DNA of 56,781 nucleotides from Pelethousia sp034928145 (lineage in GTDB: Bacteria; Bacillota; Clostridia; Christensenellales; CAG-138): assembly GCA_034928145.1 (NCBI GenBank), contig JAYFPE010000025.1, forward strand, positions 1 through 56,781. Direction: 5' to 3'. How positions within the stretch are numbered: the first letter of the stretch is position 1; each line of letters begins with the position of its first letter. Below are positions 47,504 through 56,486 of the stretch, piece by piece. Made by a program: the position numbers and the translations under genes. The notes under the pieces were generated by a model. The model did not search any database. It saw only the letters and a list, made by a program, of their open reading frames with translations, and was not told the origin of the DNA.

Positions 47504-48061
47504 TTAGGATGCGGGCAGCAGGCTCATATCCGGCGTGGGCTTCACCGCTTGGGGCGGGTTTTCTTCCAGCAGGATGATATCGCTGATGTACCAGCGCTCA
47601 TCAATCCGCTTGAGCTTTATTCTGTAGCGCATAGGCGTCCAGGCCGGGGGCTTTCCATCCTCCGGCATACCGTCATTGGGCGTGCCCGAAAGAGAGAGCA
47701 TCCGCTCCGTAACCTTCATCGAGGCGGAGGTATCCCAAGGCAGCACCATCAGGCCGCTTACATCCAGTTTGTATATATAATTTGTAATCGTATAGCCATC
47801 ATAGGTCCCGTTATACAGTGCGGCGTCCTTGGCTACAAAATCCTCTGTAAAATATTCCGTCAGCTCGTTCACAGAGCTGCCTTCCAAAATGCAGGCCGCT
47901 CGCTTTTCCATGCCCTCGCTTACCAGAATATAAATGTTGCTCACGTGCATGGCATCGATGAACACATAGAGCGCGGCTACCACCAGCGCCACGATGACCA
48001 GCAGCGTGCGCAGCACATACCATATGGATTTGCGGGCTACTGTGTATTGATTGCGGGCCAT
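47504..48061 (-). CDS. Membrane-anchored protein of unknown function, upstream of dusB
   Basis: A 185-residue protein with a single N-terminal helix (WYVLRTLLVIVALVVAALYVFI) and an external domain (YTITNYIYKLDVSGLMVLPW, RYRIKLKRIDERWYISDIILLEE) that looks like a nuclear-transport-factor-2-like beta fold. Start at MARNQYTV: AAAGGAG lies 8 bases before it, while the ATG 6 bases earlier is too close. Coupled to dusB; no family recognised. Confidence 0.7.
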   Translation of the reverse strand: MARNQYTVARKSIWYVLRTLLVIVALVVAALYVFIDAMHVSNIYILVSEGMEKRAACILEGSSVNELTEYFTEDFVAKDAALYNGTYDGYTITNYIYKLDVSGLMVLPWDTSASMKVTERMLSLSGTPNDGMPEDGKPPAWTPMRYRIKLKRIDERWYISDIILLEENPPQAVKPTPDMSLLPAS

Positions 48062-48194
48062 GGCCATACTCCTTTGCGTTTTCTCCCAGTATCATAGCAC
48101 AGCCGATCCCCCCTTGGCAAATGGTGTTACGCATAGGGCCGTCGGTGTAGAGGGCGGCCCACCCTGCGGGGTTGGGTAAGCCCCCTGCGAAAGG

Positions 48195-48220
48195 CAAAAA
48201 GCGGCCGAAGCCGCTTTTTG
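48195..48220 (-). terminator. Terminator of rplJL
   Basis: CAAAAAGCGGC-CGAA-GCCGCTTTTTG. It ends the ribosomal operon right after rplL; rpoB does not follow. Confidence 0.88.
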
Positions 48221-48236
48221 AAAAGGTTGCAAAACC

Positions 48237-48608
<372 letters not shown>

Positions 48609-48650
48609 GGTAATATCCTCCTATTCGTATATTGGGTTGGAATTAAGCGA

Positions 48651-49166
48651 TTAAGCTTCTGCGGCCACGCCGCCGTTCTTCTTGGCGACCTGATCCAAAA
48701 CGATGGCCAGGCCGGAGATGGGGGACATCATGCTGCCCAGGAGCCGCGCGATAAGCACTTCCCTGGAAGGCAGATCGGCCAAGGTATTCATGGCCGCGGC
48801 GTCGGAAACCGCGCCGTTGATGAGACCGCCCTTGATCTCGCACTTTTTGTACTTCTTGATTCTGTCTTTGAGGATCTTGGCCGGAGCCACGGGGTCCTCA
48901 TAGCCAAAAGCGAAGGCCGAGGGGCCTTTGAGGTAGTCGAGGAACTGATCGCCCAGCCCGTCCGCCGCTGCGGCGCGCTCGACGATGGCGTTCTTTAGCA
49001 CCAGGTATTCCACGCCTTGCTTGCGCATTTCAGCGCGCAGCTCGGTAACTTCGGCCACGGTGAGGCCGCGGTAATCAAATACCACAACGCTCTGCGCCCT
49101 TTTTAGCTTTTCCTGGACTTCGGCAACCTGCTGGGCCTTCATCTCGATGTTGTTGATGTTTGCCAT
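48651..49166 (-). CDS. rplJ: Ribosomal protein L10
   Basis: A 171-residue L10 that forms the base of the L7/L12 stalk: SVVVFDYRGLTVAEVTELR, VLKNAIVERAA, GPSAFAFGYEDPVAPAKIL and the C-terminal helix for L12. GGAGGT precedes the ATG. Preceded by a typical autoregulatory L10 leader. Confidence 0.97.
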   Translation of the reverse strand: MANINNIEMKAQQVAEVQEKLKRAQSVVVFDYRGLTVAEVTELRAEMRKQGVEYLVLKNAIVERAAAADGLGDQFLDYLKGPSAFAFGYEDPVAPAKILKDRIKKYKKCEIKGGLINGAVSDAAAMNTLADLPSREVLIARLLGSMMSPISGLAIVLDQVAKKNGGVAAEA

Positions 49167-49169
49167 TGG

Positions 49170-49318
49170 GTTGTTTCACCTCCTTGCGAAAAATAAACGG
49201 CTCTTTGCGCAAAGACAAAGAGCCGAGATACACCATAATCGGTTTTCTCATGCGCCTCGGCAGGATTTACGCCCTGGGAAGGGCTACCGGCTGTCTTTGG
49301 CAAAGGAATTGCTTCCAC
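49170..49318 (-). ncRNA. L10 leader (rplJL 5' regulatory RNA)
   Basis: The ~150-base leader holds the AAGCAATTCC...AAAGACAGCCGGTAG kink-turn-like segment typical of L10 leaders, followed by a terminator hairpin. Free L10 (or L10-L12 complex) binding would favour premature termination. Confidence 0.75.
49189..49225 (-). terminator. Attenuator hairpin in the L10 leader
   Basis: CGGCTCTTTG / CAAAGAGCCG followed by TTTATTTTT on the minus strand, just before the rplJ ribosome site. Confidence 0.85.
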
Positions 49319-49323
49319 GGGGC

Positions 49324-49352
49324 AGTATAGCAGACCGCCCCGCGGTTGTCAA
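49324..49352 (-). promoter_or_regulatory. Sigma-A promoter of rplJL
   Basis: TTGACA (49347-49352), 17-bp spacer, TATACT (49324-49329) on the minus strand; one mismatch to consensus in total. Confidence 0.9.
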
Positions 49353-49370
49353 CTGAAACTTTAAAATCCT

Positions 49371-49641
49371 CGGGGGTTCGGGGGCCATACACAGTTCGCA
49401 ATAGTCGCAACGCTCCCTCTTTGTCGCGCTGCTCCTTTGCTCACTGGGCTTTCGCCTCGCTTCATCCGCCACAGGCGGCGCTCGGCTTCGCCTCCCGGAG
49501 GCTTTATTCGCGAACGGCAGCATGTACGCCGTGAGCGAAAAGTCTTGCCCGCCAAGGCTTTCTGTGCAGGGATTGCCGGCCGCGCTGCAAGCGCAGGCAA
49601 GCCCTGGAAGTTCAAAAAAGAGGCGAAGCCACTTTTTTGAA
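49371..49641 (+). repeat. Interspersed structured repeat, copy C (full length)
   Basis: Core 49371-49510, nearly identical to copies A and B, then the same hairpin tail as B with changed bases: ACGGC/GCCGT, CAGGGaTTGCC/GGCAAgCCCTG enclosing GCGCT-GCA-AGCGC, and the terminal AAAAAAG-GGC/GCC-CTTTTTT hairpin. It lies between rplA and the rplJ promoter. Confidence 0.85.
49611..49641 (-). terminator. Terminator of rplKA (end of repeat copy C)
   Basis: TTCAAAAAAGAGGC-GAA-GCCACTTTTTTGAA, with A and T runs on both sides, so active in either direction. It ends the transcript right after rplA. Confidence 0.8.
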
Positions 49642-49651
49642 AGGCGCGGCC

Positions 49652-50341
49652 TTAGAACTTGAGCGCGTTAAACTTCACGCCCGGGCCCATGGTGCTGGAA
49701 ATCACCAGACTCTTGATGTAGGTGCCCTTGGCAGCCGAAGGTTTTGCCTTAATGATGGCGTCCATCAGGGTGTTAAGGTTCTCCTCGAGCTTATCTACGC
49801 CAAAGGAGGCCTTGCCCACGGGCACGTGCACGATGGAGGTCTTATCCACGCGGTATTCGACCTTACCGGCCTTGATCTCGGAAATAGCCTTGGCCACATC
49901 CATGGTCACGGTGCCGCTCTTGGGGTTGGGCATGAGGCCTTTGGGGCCCAATACGCGGGCGATACGGCCCACTAGGCCCATCATATCCGGGGTGGCTACG
50001 GCCACATCGAAGTCGAACCAGTTCTCGGTTTGGATCTTTTTGATGAGATCCTCGTCGCCTACGTAGTCCGCGCCGGCAGCGGTGGCCTCGGCGGCCTTTT
50101 CGGCCTTGGCGAAAACCAACACGCGCACGTTTTTACCGGTGCCGTGGGGCAGCACGACGGCGCCGCGCACCTGCTGATCCGCGTGGCGCGGGTCAACGCC
50201 CAGGCGGGCGGAAACTTCGATCGTTTCGTCGAACTTGGCCTTGGCCGTGGAGAGGACGACCTCTAGGCCCTCGCGGGGATCATACAGCTTTTGTGCGGTG
50301 AAGGATTTTACGCTATCCCGGTATTTCTTGCCATGCTTCAT
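49652..50341 (-). CDS. rplA: Ribosomal protein L1
   Basis: A 229-residue L1 that forms the L1 stalk: N-terminal KYRDSVKSF, RGAVVLPHGTGKNVRVLVFA, LGPKGLMPNPKSGTVT and the final TMGPGVKFNAL. 17 bases after rplK. Confidence 0.97.
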   Translation of the reverse strand: MKHGKKYRDSVKSFTAQKLYDPREGLEVVLSTAKAKFDETIEVSARLGVDPRHADQQVRGAVVLPHGTGKNVRVLVFAKAEKAAEATAAGADYVGDEDLIKKIQTENWFDFDVAVATPDMMGLVGRIARVLGPKGLMPNPKSGTVTMDVAKAISEIKAGKVEYRVDKTSIVHVPVGKASFGVDKLEENLNTLMDAIIKAKPSAAKGTYIKSLVISSTMGPGVKFNALKF

Positions 50342-50358
50342 CTGAATAGCCCTCCTTC

Positions 50359-50784
50359 TCAGTCTACCACCACGACGCCCATGGAGCGGGCCGTGCCGGC
50401 GATCATGCTTATAGCCGCCTCTACGCTGGCCGCGTTGAGGTCGGGCATCTTCTGCTCCGCAATCTCCCGGATCTGGGCCTTGGTGATGTTGGCCACCTTT
50501 TGGGAGTTGGGCTTGCCGCTAGCGGACTCGAGGCCGCAGGCCTTCTTGATGAGCACCGGGGCGGGCGGGGTCTTGGTGATGAAGGTGAAGGTACGATCCT
50601 GATACACGGTGATGACCACCGGGATGATCAGGCCGACCTGCTTGGCGGTTTTTTCGTTGAACTCTTTGCAGAAGCCCATGATGTTCACGCCGTGCTGGCC
50701 TAAGGCCGGGCCTACGGGCGGCGCGGGCGTTGCCTTGCCGGCGGGGATCTGCAGCTTTACATAGCCTGTGATCTTCTTTGCCAT
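50359..50784 (-). CDS. rplK: Ribosomal protein L11
   Basis: A 141-residue L11: KLQIPAGKATPAPPVGPALGQHGVNIMGF (two short strands joined by the Pro-rich hinge) and the C-terminal rRNA-binding domain ending IAGTARSMGVVVVD. It binds the GTPase centre of 23S rRNA, the target of thiopeptides. Confidence 0.97.
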   Translation of the reverse strand: MAKKITGYVKLQIPAGKATPAPPVGPALGQHGVNIMGFCKEFNEKTAKQVGLIIPVVITVYQDRTFTFITKTPPAPVLIKKACGLESASGKPNSQKVANITKAQIREIAEQKMPDLNAASVEAAISMIAGTARSMGVVVVD

Positions 50785-50872
50785 TGGTTGTAGATTCTCC
50801 TTTTATATAGTGGTGCGAGCGGGCATGGGTTGGATGCCCTCCCACGTATATGAACCCCCGAAGGGATGCATA

Positions 50873-51388
50873 TCACAGCTTTTGCACTTCGATGTAATCC
50901 AGCTCCACCGGCGTGTTGCGGCCGAACATGGAAACCACGAGCTTGACCTTTTGACGCTCCGGGTCGAGAGCCTCCACGGTGCCGATAAAGTTTTCGAGCG
51001 GGCCCGCCACCACGCGCACGCTTTCGCCCACCTCGATATCGAGCTCGATGGGGATGCGCTCCACGCCCATGGCGGTAACCTCTTCATCGGTAAGCGGGAT
51101 GGGCTTGCTGCCCGGCCCCACGAAGCCCGTAACGCCCCTGGTGTTTCGCACTACGTACCAGGTCTTGTCGTTCATAAACATCTTGACCATTACGTAGCCC
51201 GGGAACACCTTGCGCTGATAGGCCTTGCGCTTGCCGTCCTTGATCTCAACGACCTCTTCGGTGGGGTACTTCACCTCCAGAATCATATCCTGCAGGTTTC
51301 GATTTTCCACGGTTTTTTCAAGGTCTTCCTTTACCTTGTTTTCATAACCCGAATAGGTATGGACCACATACCACTTGGCCTCTTCCAT
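50873..51388 (-). CDS. nusG: Transcription termination/antitermination factor NusG
   Basis: A 171-residue NusG: NGN domain (KWYVVHTYSGYENKVKEDLE, FPGYVMVKMFMNDKTWYVVRNT) and KOW domain (VGESVRVVAGPLENFIGTVE). It binds RNA polymerase and links it to Rho or the ribosome. Start at MEEAKWYV (AAGGAG before it), not the 17-residue extension. Downstream of secE by 10 bases. Confidence 0.97.
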   Translation of the reverse strand: MEEAKWYVVHTYSGYENKVKEDLEKTVENRNLQDMILEVKYPTEEVVEIKDGKRKAYQRKVFPGYVMVKMFMNDKTWYVVRNTRGVTGFVGPGSKPIPLTDEEVTAMGVERIPIELDIEVGESVRVVAGPLENFIGTVEALDPERQKVKLVVSMFGRNTPVELDYIEVQKL

Positions 51389-51398
51389 AGGGCGCTCC

Positions 51399-51632
51399 TT
51401 ACAGCTTTGCCAGAAGGCCCAGTCCCTCGCTGAACGCAAGATCGAGCGCGTAAATGATCACGGCCATCAGCGCGATAAAGCCGATGACGGTGAGGGTGTA
51501 GGAAACGAGCTCCTTCTTGGTGGGCCAGGAGAGCTTTTTGAGCTCGCCGACGACCTCTTTGAAGAACTGCCTGCCCCGGCCGGGCTTTCTTTCTTTTTTG
51601 GCGGGCTTTTTGGATTGCTTATCGTTTGCCAT
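51399..51632 (-). CDS. secE: Preprotein translocase subunit SecE
   Basis: A 77-residue single-helix SecE: basic N-terminus, the amphipathic segment FFKEVVGELKKLSWPTKKEL and one membrane helix (LTVIGFIALMAVIIYALDL). Start at MANDKQSKK because GGAGG is 8 bases before it; the ATG 6 bases earlier is too close. Part of the SecYEG channel. Confidence 0.95.
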   Translation of the reverse strand: MANDKQSKKPAKKERKPGRGRQFFKEVVGELKKLSWPTKKELVSYTLTVIGFIALMAVIIYALDLAFSEGLGLLAKL

Positions 51633-51646
51633 ATTCATATCCTCCG

Positions 51647-51796
51647 CTACTTGGCTTCGCGGTGTAGGGTGTGCTTGCGGCAGAAGCGGCAATACTTCTG
51701 GAACTCGATGCGATCCGGGTCGTTTTTCTTGTTTTTAAAGGTGTTGTAATTCCTCTGCTTGCACTCTGTGCAGGCTAGTGTGACTTTTACGCGCAT
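51647..51796 (-). CDS. rpmG: Ribosomal protein L33
   Basis: A 49-residue L33 beginning MRVKVTLACTECKQRNYNTF and ending with CRFCRKHTLHREAK; the two CxxC pairs mark the zinc-binding (C+) form. TAG stop. AGGAGGAAGG precedes the ATG. First gene of rpmG-secE-nusG-rplKA. Confidence 0.96.
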   Translation of the reverse strand: MRVKVTLACTECKQRNYNTFKNKKNDPDRIEFQKYCRFCRKHTLHREAK

Positions 51797-51893
51797 GTTA
51801 CCTTCCTCCTAAGCATGTAAACGGTGATGGGTCGCATCCCGCCAACAGATTTCGCCTTGGGCACTTATTTACCGTACTTACGTACTTAAATAA

Positions 51894-51909
51894 ACCCCCG
51901 CAAGGGGGT
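51894..51909 (-). terminator. Hairpin at the 5' end of the rpmG transcript
   Basis: ACCCCC-TTGC-GGGGGT then TTTATTT, starting about 3 bases after the predicted +1. It may be a very early attenuator or a stabilising cap. Confidence 0.5.
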
Positions 51910-51918
51910 ACCTGTACT

Positions 51919-51947
51919 AATCTATCACAACAAATGCCCGGTGTCAA
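51919..51947 (-). promoter_or_regulatory. Sigma-A promoter of rpmG-secE-nusG-rplKA
   Basis: TTGACA (51942-51947), 17-bp spacer, TAGATT (51919-51924) on the minus strand. Confidence 0.85.
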
Positions 51948-51949
51948 TC

Positions 51950-51988
51950 AAAAAAAGGCCCGTGTATAAAGCTTTGGGCCGGTTTTTT
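51950..51988 (-). terminator. Terminator of the Pro-rich protein gene
   Basis: GGCCC / GGGCC stem flanked by seven A and six T residues; ends the upstream minus-strand gene immediately before the rpmG promoter. Confidence 0.8.
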
Positions 51989-52058
51989 ATGGGATTTGTG
52001 CCTTTACTCCGCGCTATGGGGCATATCTTGTGGTGCGGCGGAATGGATGAGAATTTCT

Positions 52059-52931
52059 CTATGGTCTGGGCATATTCCCCTTGCGCACGATGCGCACCCA
52101 GTAGCCGCTGCCGTCGCTTGCCCGAACGAACTTATCAAAGCCTTTACCGCGCGGGGGGACGGGCGCATATTCCCCCGGGAGGGCATATACGGTATAAGCG
52201 CCGGATCGGCTCGTGCCCTCGCCGCAAAGGTAATGGCCCAGCGCGCCCGGGTAGTTCACCCGCCGCCAGCTGCTCTGGGGGAAGGTGCGGGGAAAAGGGT
52301 TCGGAATGGCCGCCGGCTCTGGCGCGGGGGCCGGCTGTTTGGTTTTCGCGGGCGCGGGCGCAGCCCCGTGAAAAAGCTCCTGCGCCTTTTGCAGCGCAGC
52401 CAAAAGCGCCTCGCTCTGGGGCCTGCGGCTTTCGGCCCGGCCCGCGCCGCAGGTCTGCTGCGCCGGGCCGGTCTGGGCTGGCTGTGCGTTCGCCTTCGTC
52501 TGCGTCTCCGGCTCCGGCTCCGACTTAGGCTCCGGAGGCGGCTCCGGCTTAGGCTCCGGAGGCGGCGACGGGCAGGCGGGCGGGGGCGGCAGGTCGGCCG
52601 CCGGGGCGGCCACTATCGTGGGGGTCTGCAAGCGGACGGCAACCTTGGCCCGTTCCAACAGCGCGCTGCGGCCCGCGAAGCCGCCGGCCAGCACGAAGGC
52701 TCCTTGCGCATAAGCCAGCGCGGCCACAGGGGAAAAGGGCAGTGCCAAAGAGCCGCGGCCCTCCTCATCCAGCTCCGCTGCCAAGGCCTCCGCGCCGGGG
52801 CCGATGAGATACAGCATCGCGCCGGGGCAGGGCGGCGAGAGGGCCAACTGCCCCCGACCTTCCCCCTCCTCCAATCGGAGCAGGGCTTTGGATCTTCCCA
52901 GCAGCGGTATCGTCTTGGTGCGCACGGTCAA
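52059..52931 (-). CDS. Protein with Pro-rich linker and C-terminal domain, unknown function
   Basis: A 290-residue protein: an N-terminal beta-rich domain (~1-105; SPVAALAYAQGAFVLAGGF), a 60-residue Pro/Glu/Lys linker, a Gln/Ala-rich helix and a C-terminal ~70-residue domain rich in aromatic residues (FPQSSWRRVNYPGALGHYL, VYALPGEYAPVPPRG, SGYWVRIVRKG). No signal peptide. Start is TTG after AGGGGGATGAT; GTG 6 bases in is an alternative. Unknown family, though the architecture is familiar from clostridial hypothetical proteins. Confidence 0.65.
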   Translation of the reverse strand: MTVRTKTIPLLGRSKALLRLEEGEGRGQLALSPPCPGAMLYLIGPGAEALAAELDEEGRGSLALPFSPVAALAYAQGAFVLAGGFAGRSALLERAKVAVRLQTPTIVAAPAADLPPPPACPSPPPEPKPEPPPEPKSEPEPETQTKANAQPAQTGPAQQTCGAGRAESRRPQSEALLAALQKAQELFHGAAPAPAKTKQPAPAPEPAAIPNPFPRTFPQSSWRRVNYPGALGHYLCGEGTSRSGAYTVYALPGEYAPVPPRGKGFDKFVRASDGSGYWVRIVRKGNMPRP

Positions 52932-53041
52932 ATCATCCCCCTATCTCCCTTAAAACTATGTTATAATACCCCAAAGAATACCTTCGCCGCCGGCATATCG
53001 CATGCGGGCGGCTAACCTCGGACGAAAGGCGGACTTTTGGT

Positions 53042-53776
53042 ATGGACGGGCTGCGCAACGCAAAGGGCCAGACCCTGGCGGAATTCCTCTCTGCCTATGA
53101 TGTAAGCAAATACCCCCGGCCCTCGGTCACAGCGGATACGGCGGCCTTCACCTTGGCGGAGAAAGGCGGGGCCTTGCGCCTGTGCGTGGCGCTGGTGCGC
53201 AGGGGCAATCATCCGGACTTGGGGCGCTACGCCCTGCCCGGGGGCTTTTTAAATATGGATGAAACCAGCCTTGAGGGCGCGGCCCGTGAGCTGCTGGAGG
53301 AAACCGGCGTCAGCGGCCTGCCGCTTCGGCGCTTCGGCGTATTCGACGCGCTGGATCGGGATCCGCGCACGCGGGTGATTACCATGGGGCATTATGGCCT
53401 GGCTCCCTTGGGCAGCCTGCGCCCCGAGGGCGGGGACGACGCGGCGGAAGCAGGCCTGTTTACCGTGCTGGTAAGGCTGGAAAGCTGGTGCCCCCAGGCG
53501 GAAACCTATCGCATTTTACTCGGCGGCAATGTAAGGCTGCTTAGCCGCGCCCAGCTGCGCTATGACGAGCTGGGTTCTTACACCGCCGCCCTGCCCAAGG
53601 CGGACTGTGGCCTGGCCAGCGATCATGACCACGTGCTTTTCGGCGCTTTGCTGGCGCTGAACGACCTGCCCCGTGAACGGGCGGCCAGGCTTTTGATATT
53701 GGGCCAGCCGCAGCGGGAGCGGGAGGCCATCGCCGCCTTGGATCATGCGCTGGGCGCGCTGCCAAGGAGGGTATAG
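53042..53776 (+). CDS. Nudix hydrolase
   Basis: A 244-residue protein with an exact Nudix box: Gly68, Glu74, Arg82-Glu83, Glu86-Glu87, Gly89 (GGFLNMDETS then LEGAARELLEETGV). The extra C-terminal ~100 residues and the N-terminal segment resemble the ADP-ribose pyrophosphatase/NrtR-like group, but no winged helix is obvious. Hydrolyses a nucleoside diphosphate derivative; substrate unknown. First gene of the Nudix-DUF1461-tsaD operon. Confidence 0.88.
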   Translation: MDGLRNAKGQTLAEFLSAYDVSKYPRPSVTADTAAFTLAEKGGALRLCVALVRRGNHPDLGRYALPGGFLNMDETSLEGAARELLEETGVSGLPLRRFGVFDALDRDPRTRVITMGHYGLAPLGSLRPEGGDDAAEAGLFTVLVRLESWCPQAETYRILLGGNVRLLSRAQLRYDELGSYTAALPKADCGLASDHDHVLFGALLALNDLPRERAARLLILGQPQREREAIAALDHALGALPRRV

Positions 53777-53778
53777 CC

Positions 53779-54492
53779 ATGGCCTGGTGGGTAAAAAAGG
53801 ATTCGGCCTGGGTCTATGCCCTGGGTTGGCTGCTGGTGATATTGGCCCTGCTGATGCTCTGCCTGCGCTTCACCATTAATAACCGGGACTATTTTCTCAA
53901 AACCTACGAGGCCATGGAGATTGAGGCGCAGATCGGCATTTCCGCAGCAGATAGCGCGGATGCCATCATGGCCATGATCGACTATATGGAGGGCAGGCGG
54001 CAGGATATCCAGCTGGAAGTGACGGAGTACGGCCAGCCCGTAGCCATGTTCAACCAGCAGGAGATCGCCCACATGGTGGATGTGCGGAGTTTATACCAGC
54101 GCTTCTGCCTAATGGAATATATCGGCTTGGCGATCCTGGCGGGGCTTTGGTGGGTCATGCTCTGGGCCAGGCGGCGCAAGCCGGCGCTGCCGGGCCTCAT
54201 TCGGGGCAGGCTATGGCGCGCGCTGGCCGTGTTCGGCTGCATATTGATCATTTTAGGGATTTACGCCTTGGTGGATTTTTATGATTTTTGGACGCGCTTT
54301 CATTATATGTTCTTTACAAATGACCTGTGGCTGATGGATTATAACACCTGCCGCATGATCCGCATCTGCCCGCTCGATCTTTTTTCCGGCATCATCGCCC
54401 GCTTCACGGCCCTGGGCCTTTGCGGCCTGGCGCTGGCGAGCGGCGTTACCGCCTTTTTGGGCCGCGCCCCGAAGAAAGGGGCCGGCCAATGA
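53779..54492 (+). CDS. DUF1461 (TIGR01906) membrane protein
   Basis: A 237-residue membrane protein with about four helices. Family features: an N-terminal helix, the external FNQQEIAHMVDVRSLYQ segment and the FHYMFFTNDLWLMDYNTCRMIRICP region before the last helix. Function is unknown. 2 bases after the Nudix gene and ATGA overlap with tsaD. Confidence 0.88.
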   Translation: MAWWVKKDSAWVYALGWLLVILALLMLCLRFTINNRDYFLKTYEAMEIEAQIGISAADSADAIMAMIDYMEGRRQDIQLEVTEYGQPVAMFNQQEIAHMVDVRSLYQRFCLMEYIGLAILAGLWWVMLWARRRKPALPGLIRGRLWRALAVFGCILIILGIYALVDFYDFWTRFHYMFFTNDLWLMDYNTCRMIRICPLDLFSGIIARFTALGLCGLALASGVTAFLGRAPKKGAGQ

Positions 54493-55562
54493 CCTACGAG
54501 GAGCGGGCCGGGCTCGGCCTTGCGGCCTATCAGGCCGATCCCGCCGCCCTGCTGCTGGCCGTCGAAAGCTCCTGCGATGAAACTGCTGCCAGCGTTTTGC
54601 GGGGCGGCCGGCAGGTGCTTTCCATGGCCGTTCATACGCAGATACCCCTGCACCGCCAATATGGCGGCGTGGTGCCGGAGCTGGCCTCCCGCAGCCATGT
54701 GGAGCGGGTGGGCGGCGTGGTGCGGGCGGCCCTGGAGCAGGCGGGCGTGCGGCTTTCAGACATCGACGCCCTGGCGGTGACCAGCGGGCCGGGCCTGGTG
54801 GGCGCGCTGCTCGTGGGCCTTAGCTATGCCAAAGGCCTGGCCTTTTCTGAGGGGTTGCCCCTGATTGGCGTCAACCACTTGGCCGGGCATGTCGCCGCCA
54901 ATTACCTCACCTTTCCCGATTTGGAACCGCCCTTCACCTGCCTGGTGGCCAGCGGCGGGCACAGCCACATCGTGGCTGTAGAGAGCTAGACCGTCTTCCG
55001 CCTTTTAGGCCGCACCAGAGACGACGCGGCGGGCGAGGCCTTCGATAAGGTGGCCCGCGCCCTGGGCCTGCCCTATCCCGGCGGGCCGGAGCTCGAAAAG
55101 CTGGCCAAGTCCGGCGATGAGAACCGTTACCCCCTGCACGCGGCCTTCAACGAGGGGCCTGGGCTGGACATGAGCTTTTCCGGCCTTAAAACGGCTGTGG
55201 TCAATTTGTTGCACAACGCGGCCCAGCGTGGGGAGCAGGCGGATGCGGCCTCGCTGGCAGCCTCCTTTCAGCGGGCCGTATGTTCAACGCTTACAGAAAA
55301 AGCCCTGCGCGCGGCCCTCGGCCAGGGCCGGGAGAGCCGAACGCTGGCCCTGGCCGGCGGCGTTTCCGCCAATCAATACCTCAGGGCTATGCTGGAGGCG
55401 GCCTGCCAAAAGCACGGCCTGCGCTTTTGCTGCCCGGATATGCGCTTTTGCACGGACAACGCGGCCATGATCGGCTGCGCCGGGCATTACGCCCTTCTAA
55501 GCGGCCTTCGCAGCGGCCTCGAGCTCAACGCCCAGCCGGGCCTCTCCCTTTGCGCGGAATGA
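54489..55562 (+). pseudogene. tsaD: tsaD (tRNA threonylcarbamoyladenosine synthase subunit) interrupted by one in-frame TAG
   Basis: Reading through gives 356 residues, the normal TsaD size: LLAVESSCDETAASVL, metal ligands in GVNHLAGHVAANY, SGGHSH, then GRTRDDAAGEAFDKVARALG, SFSGLKTAVVN, and the late metal ligand in FCTDNAAMIG. A TAG at 54987-54989 (codon 167, after VAVES) splits it in the same frame, at a variable surface-loop position where relatives often have Tyr or Asp. All catalytic motifs remain on both sides. The gene is essential in most bacteria, so this is either a sequencing error, a real nonsense mutation, or readthrough. TAG is a normal stop for floA, rpmG, motB, cwlD and rlmB here. 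Confidence 0.85.
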
Positions 55563-55630
55563 GGGAAGTCTAAAGGGGCTATACTATGCTCATGCCTTAC
55601 TTTTTTAGCAAATAAGGGGGAGGGCTGTGC

Positions 55631-56350
55631 ATGGATATCCTGAATGACCTTATGCGGGTGGCGGCGCTGAGCATTGGCTCTGTGGCCGCCCTGTTTCTGC
55701 TTTGCAAGCTCATCGGCTACAAGCAGATGTCCAACATGAGCCTATTCGATTATGTAACCGGCATCAGCATTGGCTCGATCGCGGCTGAGATGGCCACGGC
55801 GGATCATCCGGATTTCCTCCAGCCGCTGCTGGCTATGGTGATCTATGCGCTGGCTGCGGTTTTGATCAGCATGGCCGCATGCCGGAGCCTCAATCTGCGC
55901 CGCCTCTTGATCGGCCACACTCTGCTCCTGTTTGAAGATGGCAATTTATATAAGAAGAATCTCGCCCGGGCCAAGATGGACGCCTCGGAATTCCTGACCC
56001 AATGCCGCCTGGCCGGCTTTTTTGATTTAGCGGATATCCAATCCGCCCGCATCGAACCCAACGGCCGCATCTCCATCCTGCCCAAGGAATGCGCCCGCCC
56101 GGCTACGCCCCAGGATCTATCGCTGAATGTGGGCCAGTCTGCGCCGGCTATAAACGTTGTGCTCGACGGGGAGGCGCTCCCCGGCAACCTGCGCCTTGTC
56201 GGCAAGGATGAAGCCTGGCTGGGCAAGGAGCTGGCCCGCCAGGGTATACGGGATATGCGGGATGTCTTTCTCGCCACCGTGGATGGGGCCGGGAACCTGC
56301 GCATATACATGATATTGTATGACGCGCCCAAGTCGGACGCATACCAATGA
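55631..56350 (+). CDS. DUF421 (YetF/YcaP) family membrane protein
   Basis: A 239-residue protein: three N-terminal helices with GYKQMSNMSLFDYVTGISIGSIAAEMA, then the cytoplasmic DUF421 domain (LLLFEDGNLYKKNLARAKMDASEFLTQCRLAGF, quoted in part, and ARIEPNGRISILPKE). Relatives in sporulating Bacillota are spore or general membrane proteins without a firm function. GGGGGAGGG before the ATG. Confidence 0.9.
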   Translation: MDILNDLMRVAALSIGSVAALFLLCKLIGYKQMSNMSLFDYVTGISIGSIAAEMATADHPDFLQPLLAMVIYALAAVLISMAACRSLNLRRLLIGHTLLLFEDGNLYKKNLARAKMDASEFLTQCRLAGFFDLADIQSARIEPNGRISILPKECARPATPQDLSLNVGQSAPAINVVLDGEALPGNLRLVGKDEAWLGKELARQGIRDMRDVFLATVDGAGNLRIYMILYDAPKSDAYQ

Positions 56351-56390
56351 GCGGCCGTTAAAAATGCAAGGCAAATGGGGGCCTTTGTGG

Positions 56391-56419
56391 TTGACAAAAA
56401 TGGCCTGCTGTACTAGAAT
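56391..56419 (+). promoter_or_regulatory. Sigma-A promoter of tRNA-Gly-tuf
   Basis: TTGACA (56391-56396), 17-bp spacer, TAGAAT (56414-56419). No terminator separates tRNA-Gly from tuf, so both are probably on one transcript. Confidence 0.88.
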
Positions 56420-56486
56420 AATGATGCTGTACCGTACGGAGGACTGTAGTAAAGTGGTATGTCTGCCCGGAATTCGCTGTGGCTAC

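Noticed and set aside
54987..54989. Genome-wide recoding of TAG (for example to pyrrolysine)
   Set aside because: TAG correctly ends floA, rpmG, motB, cwlD and rlmB in this window.
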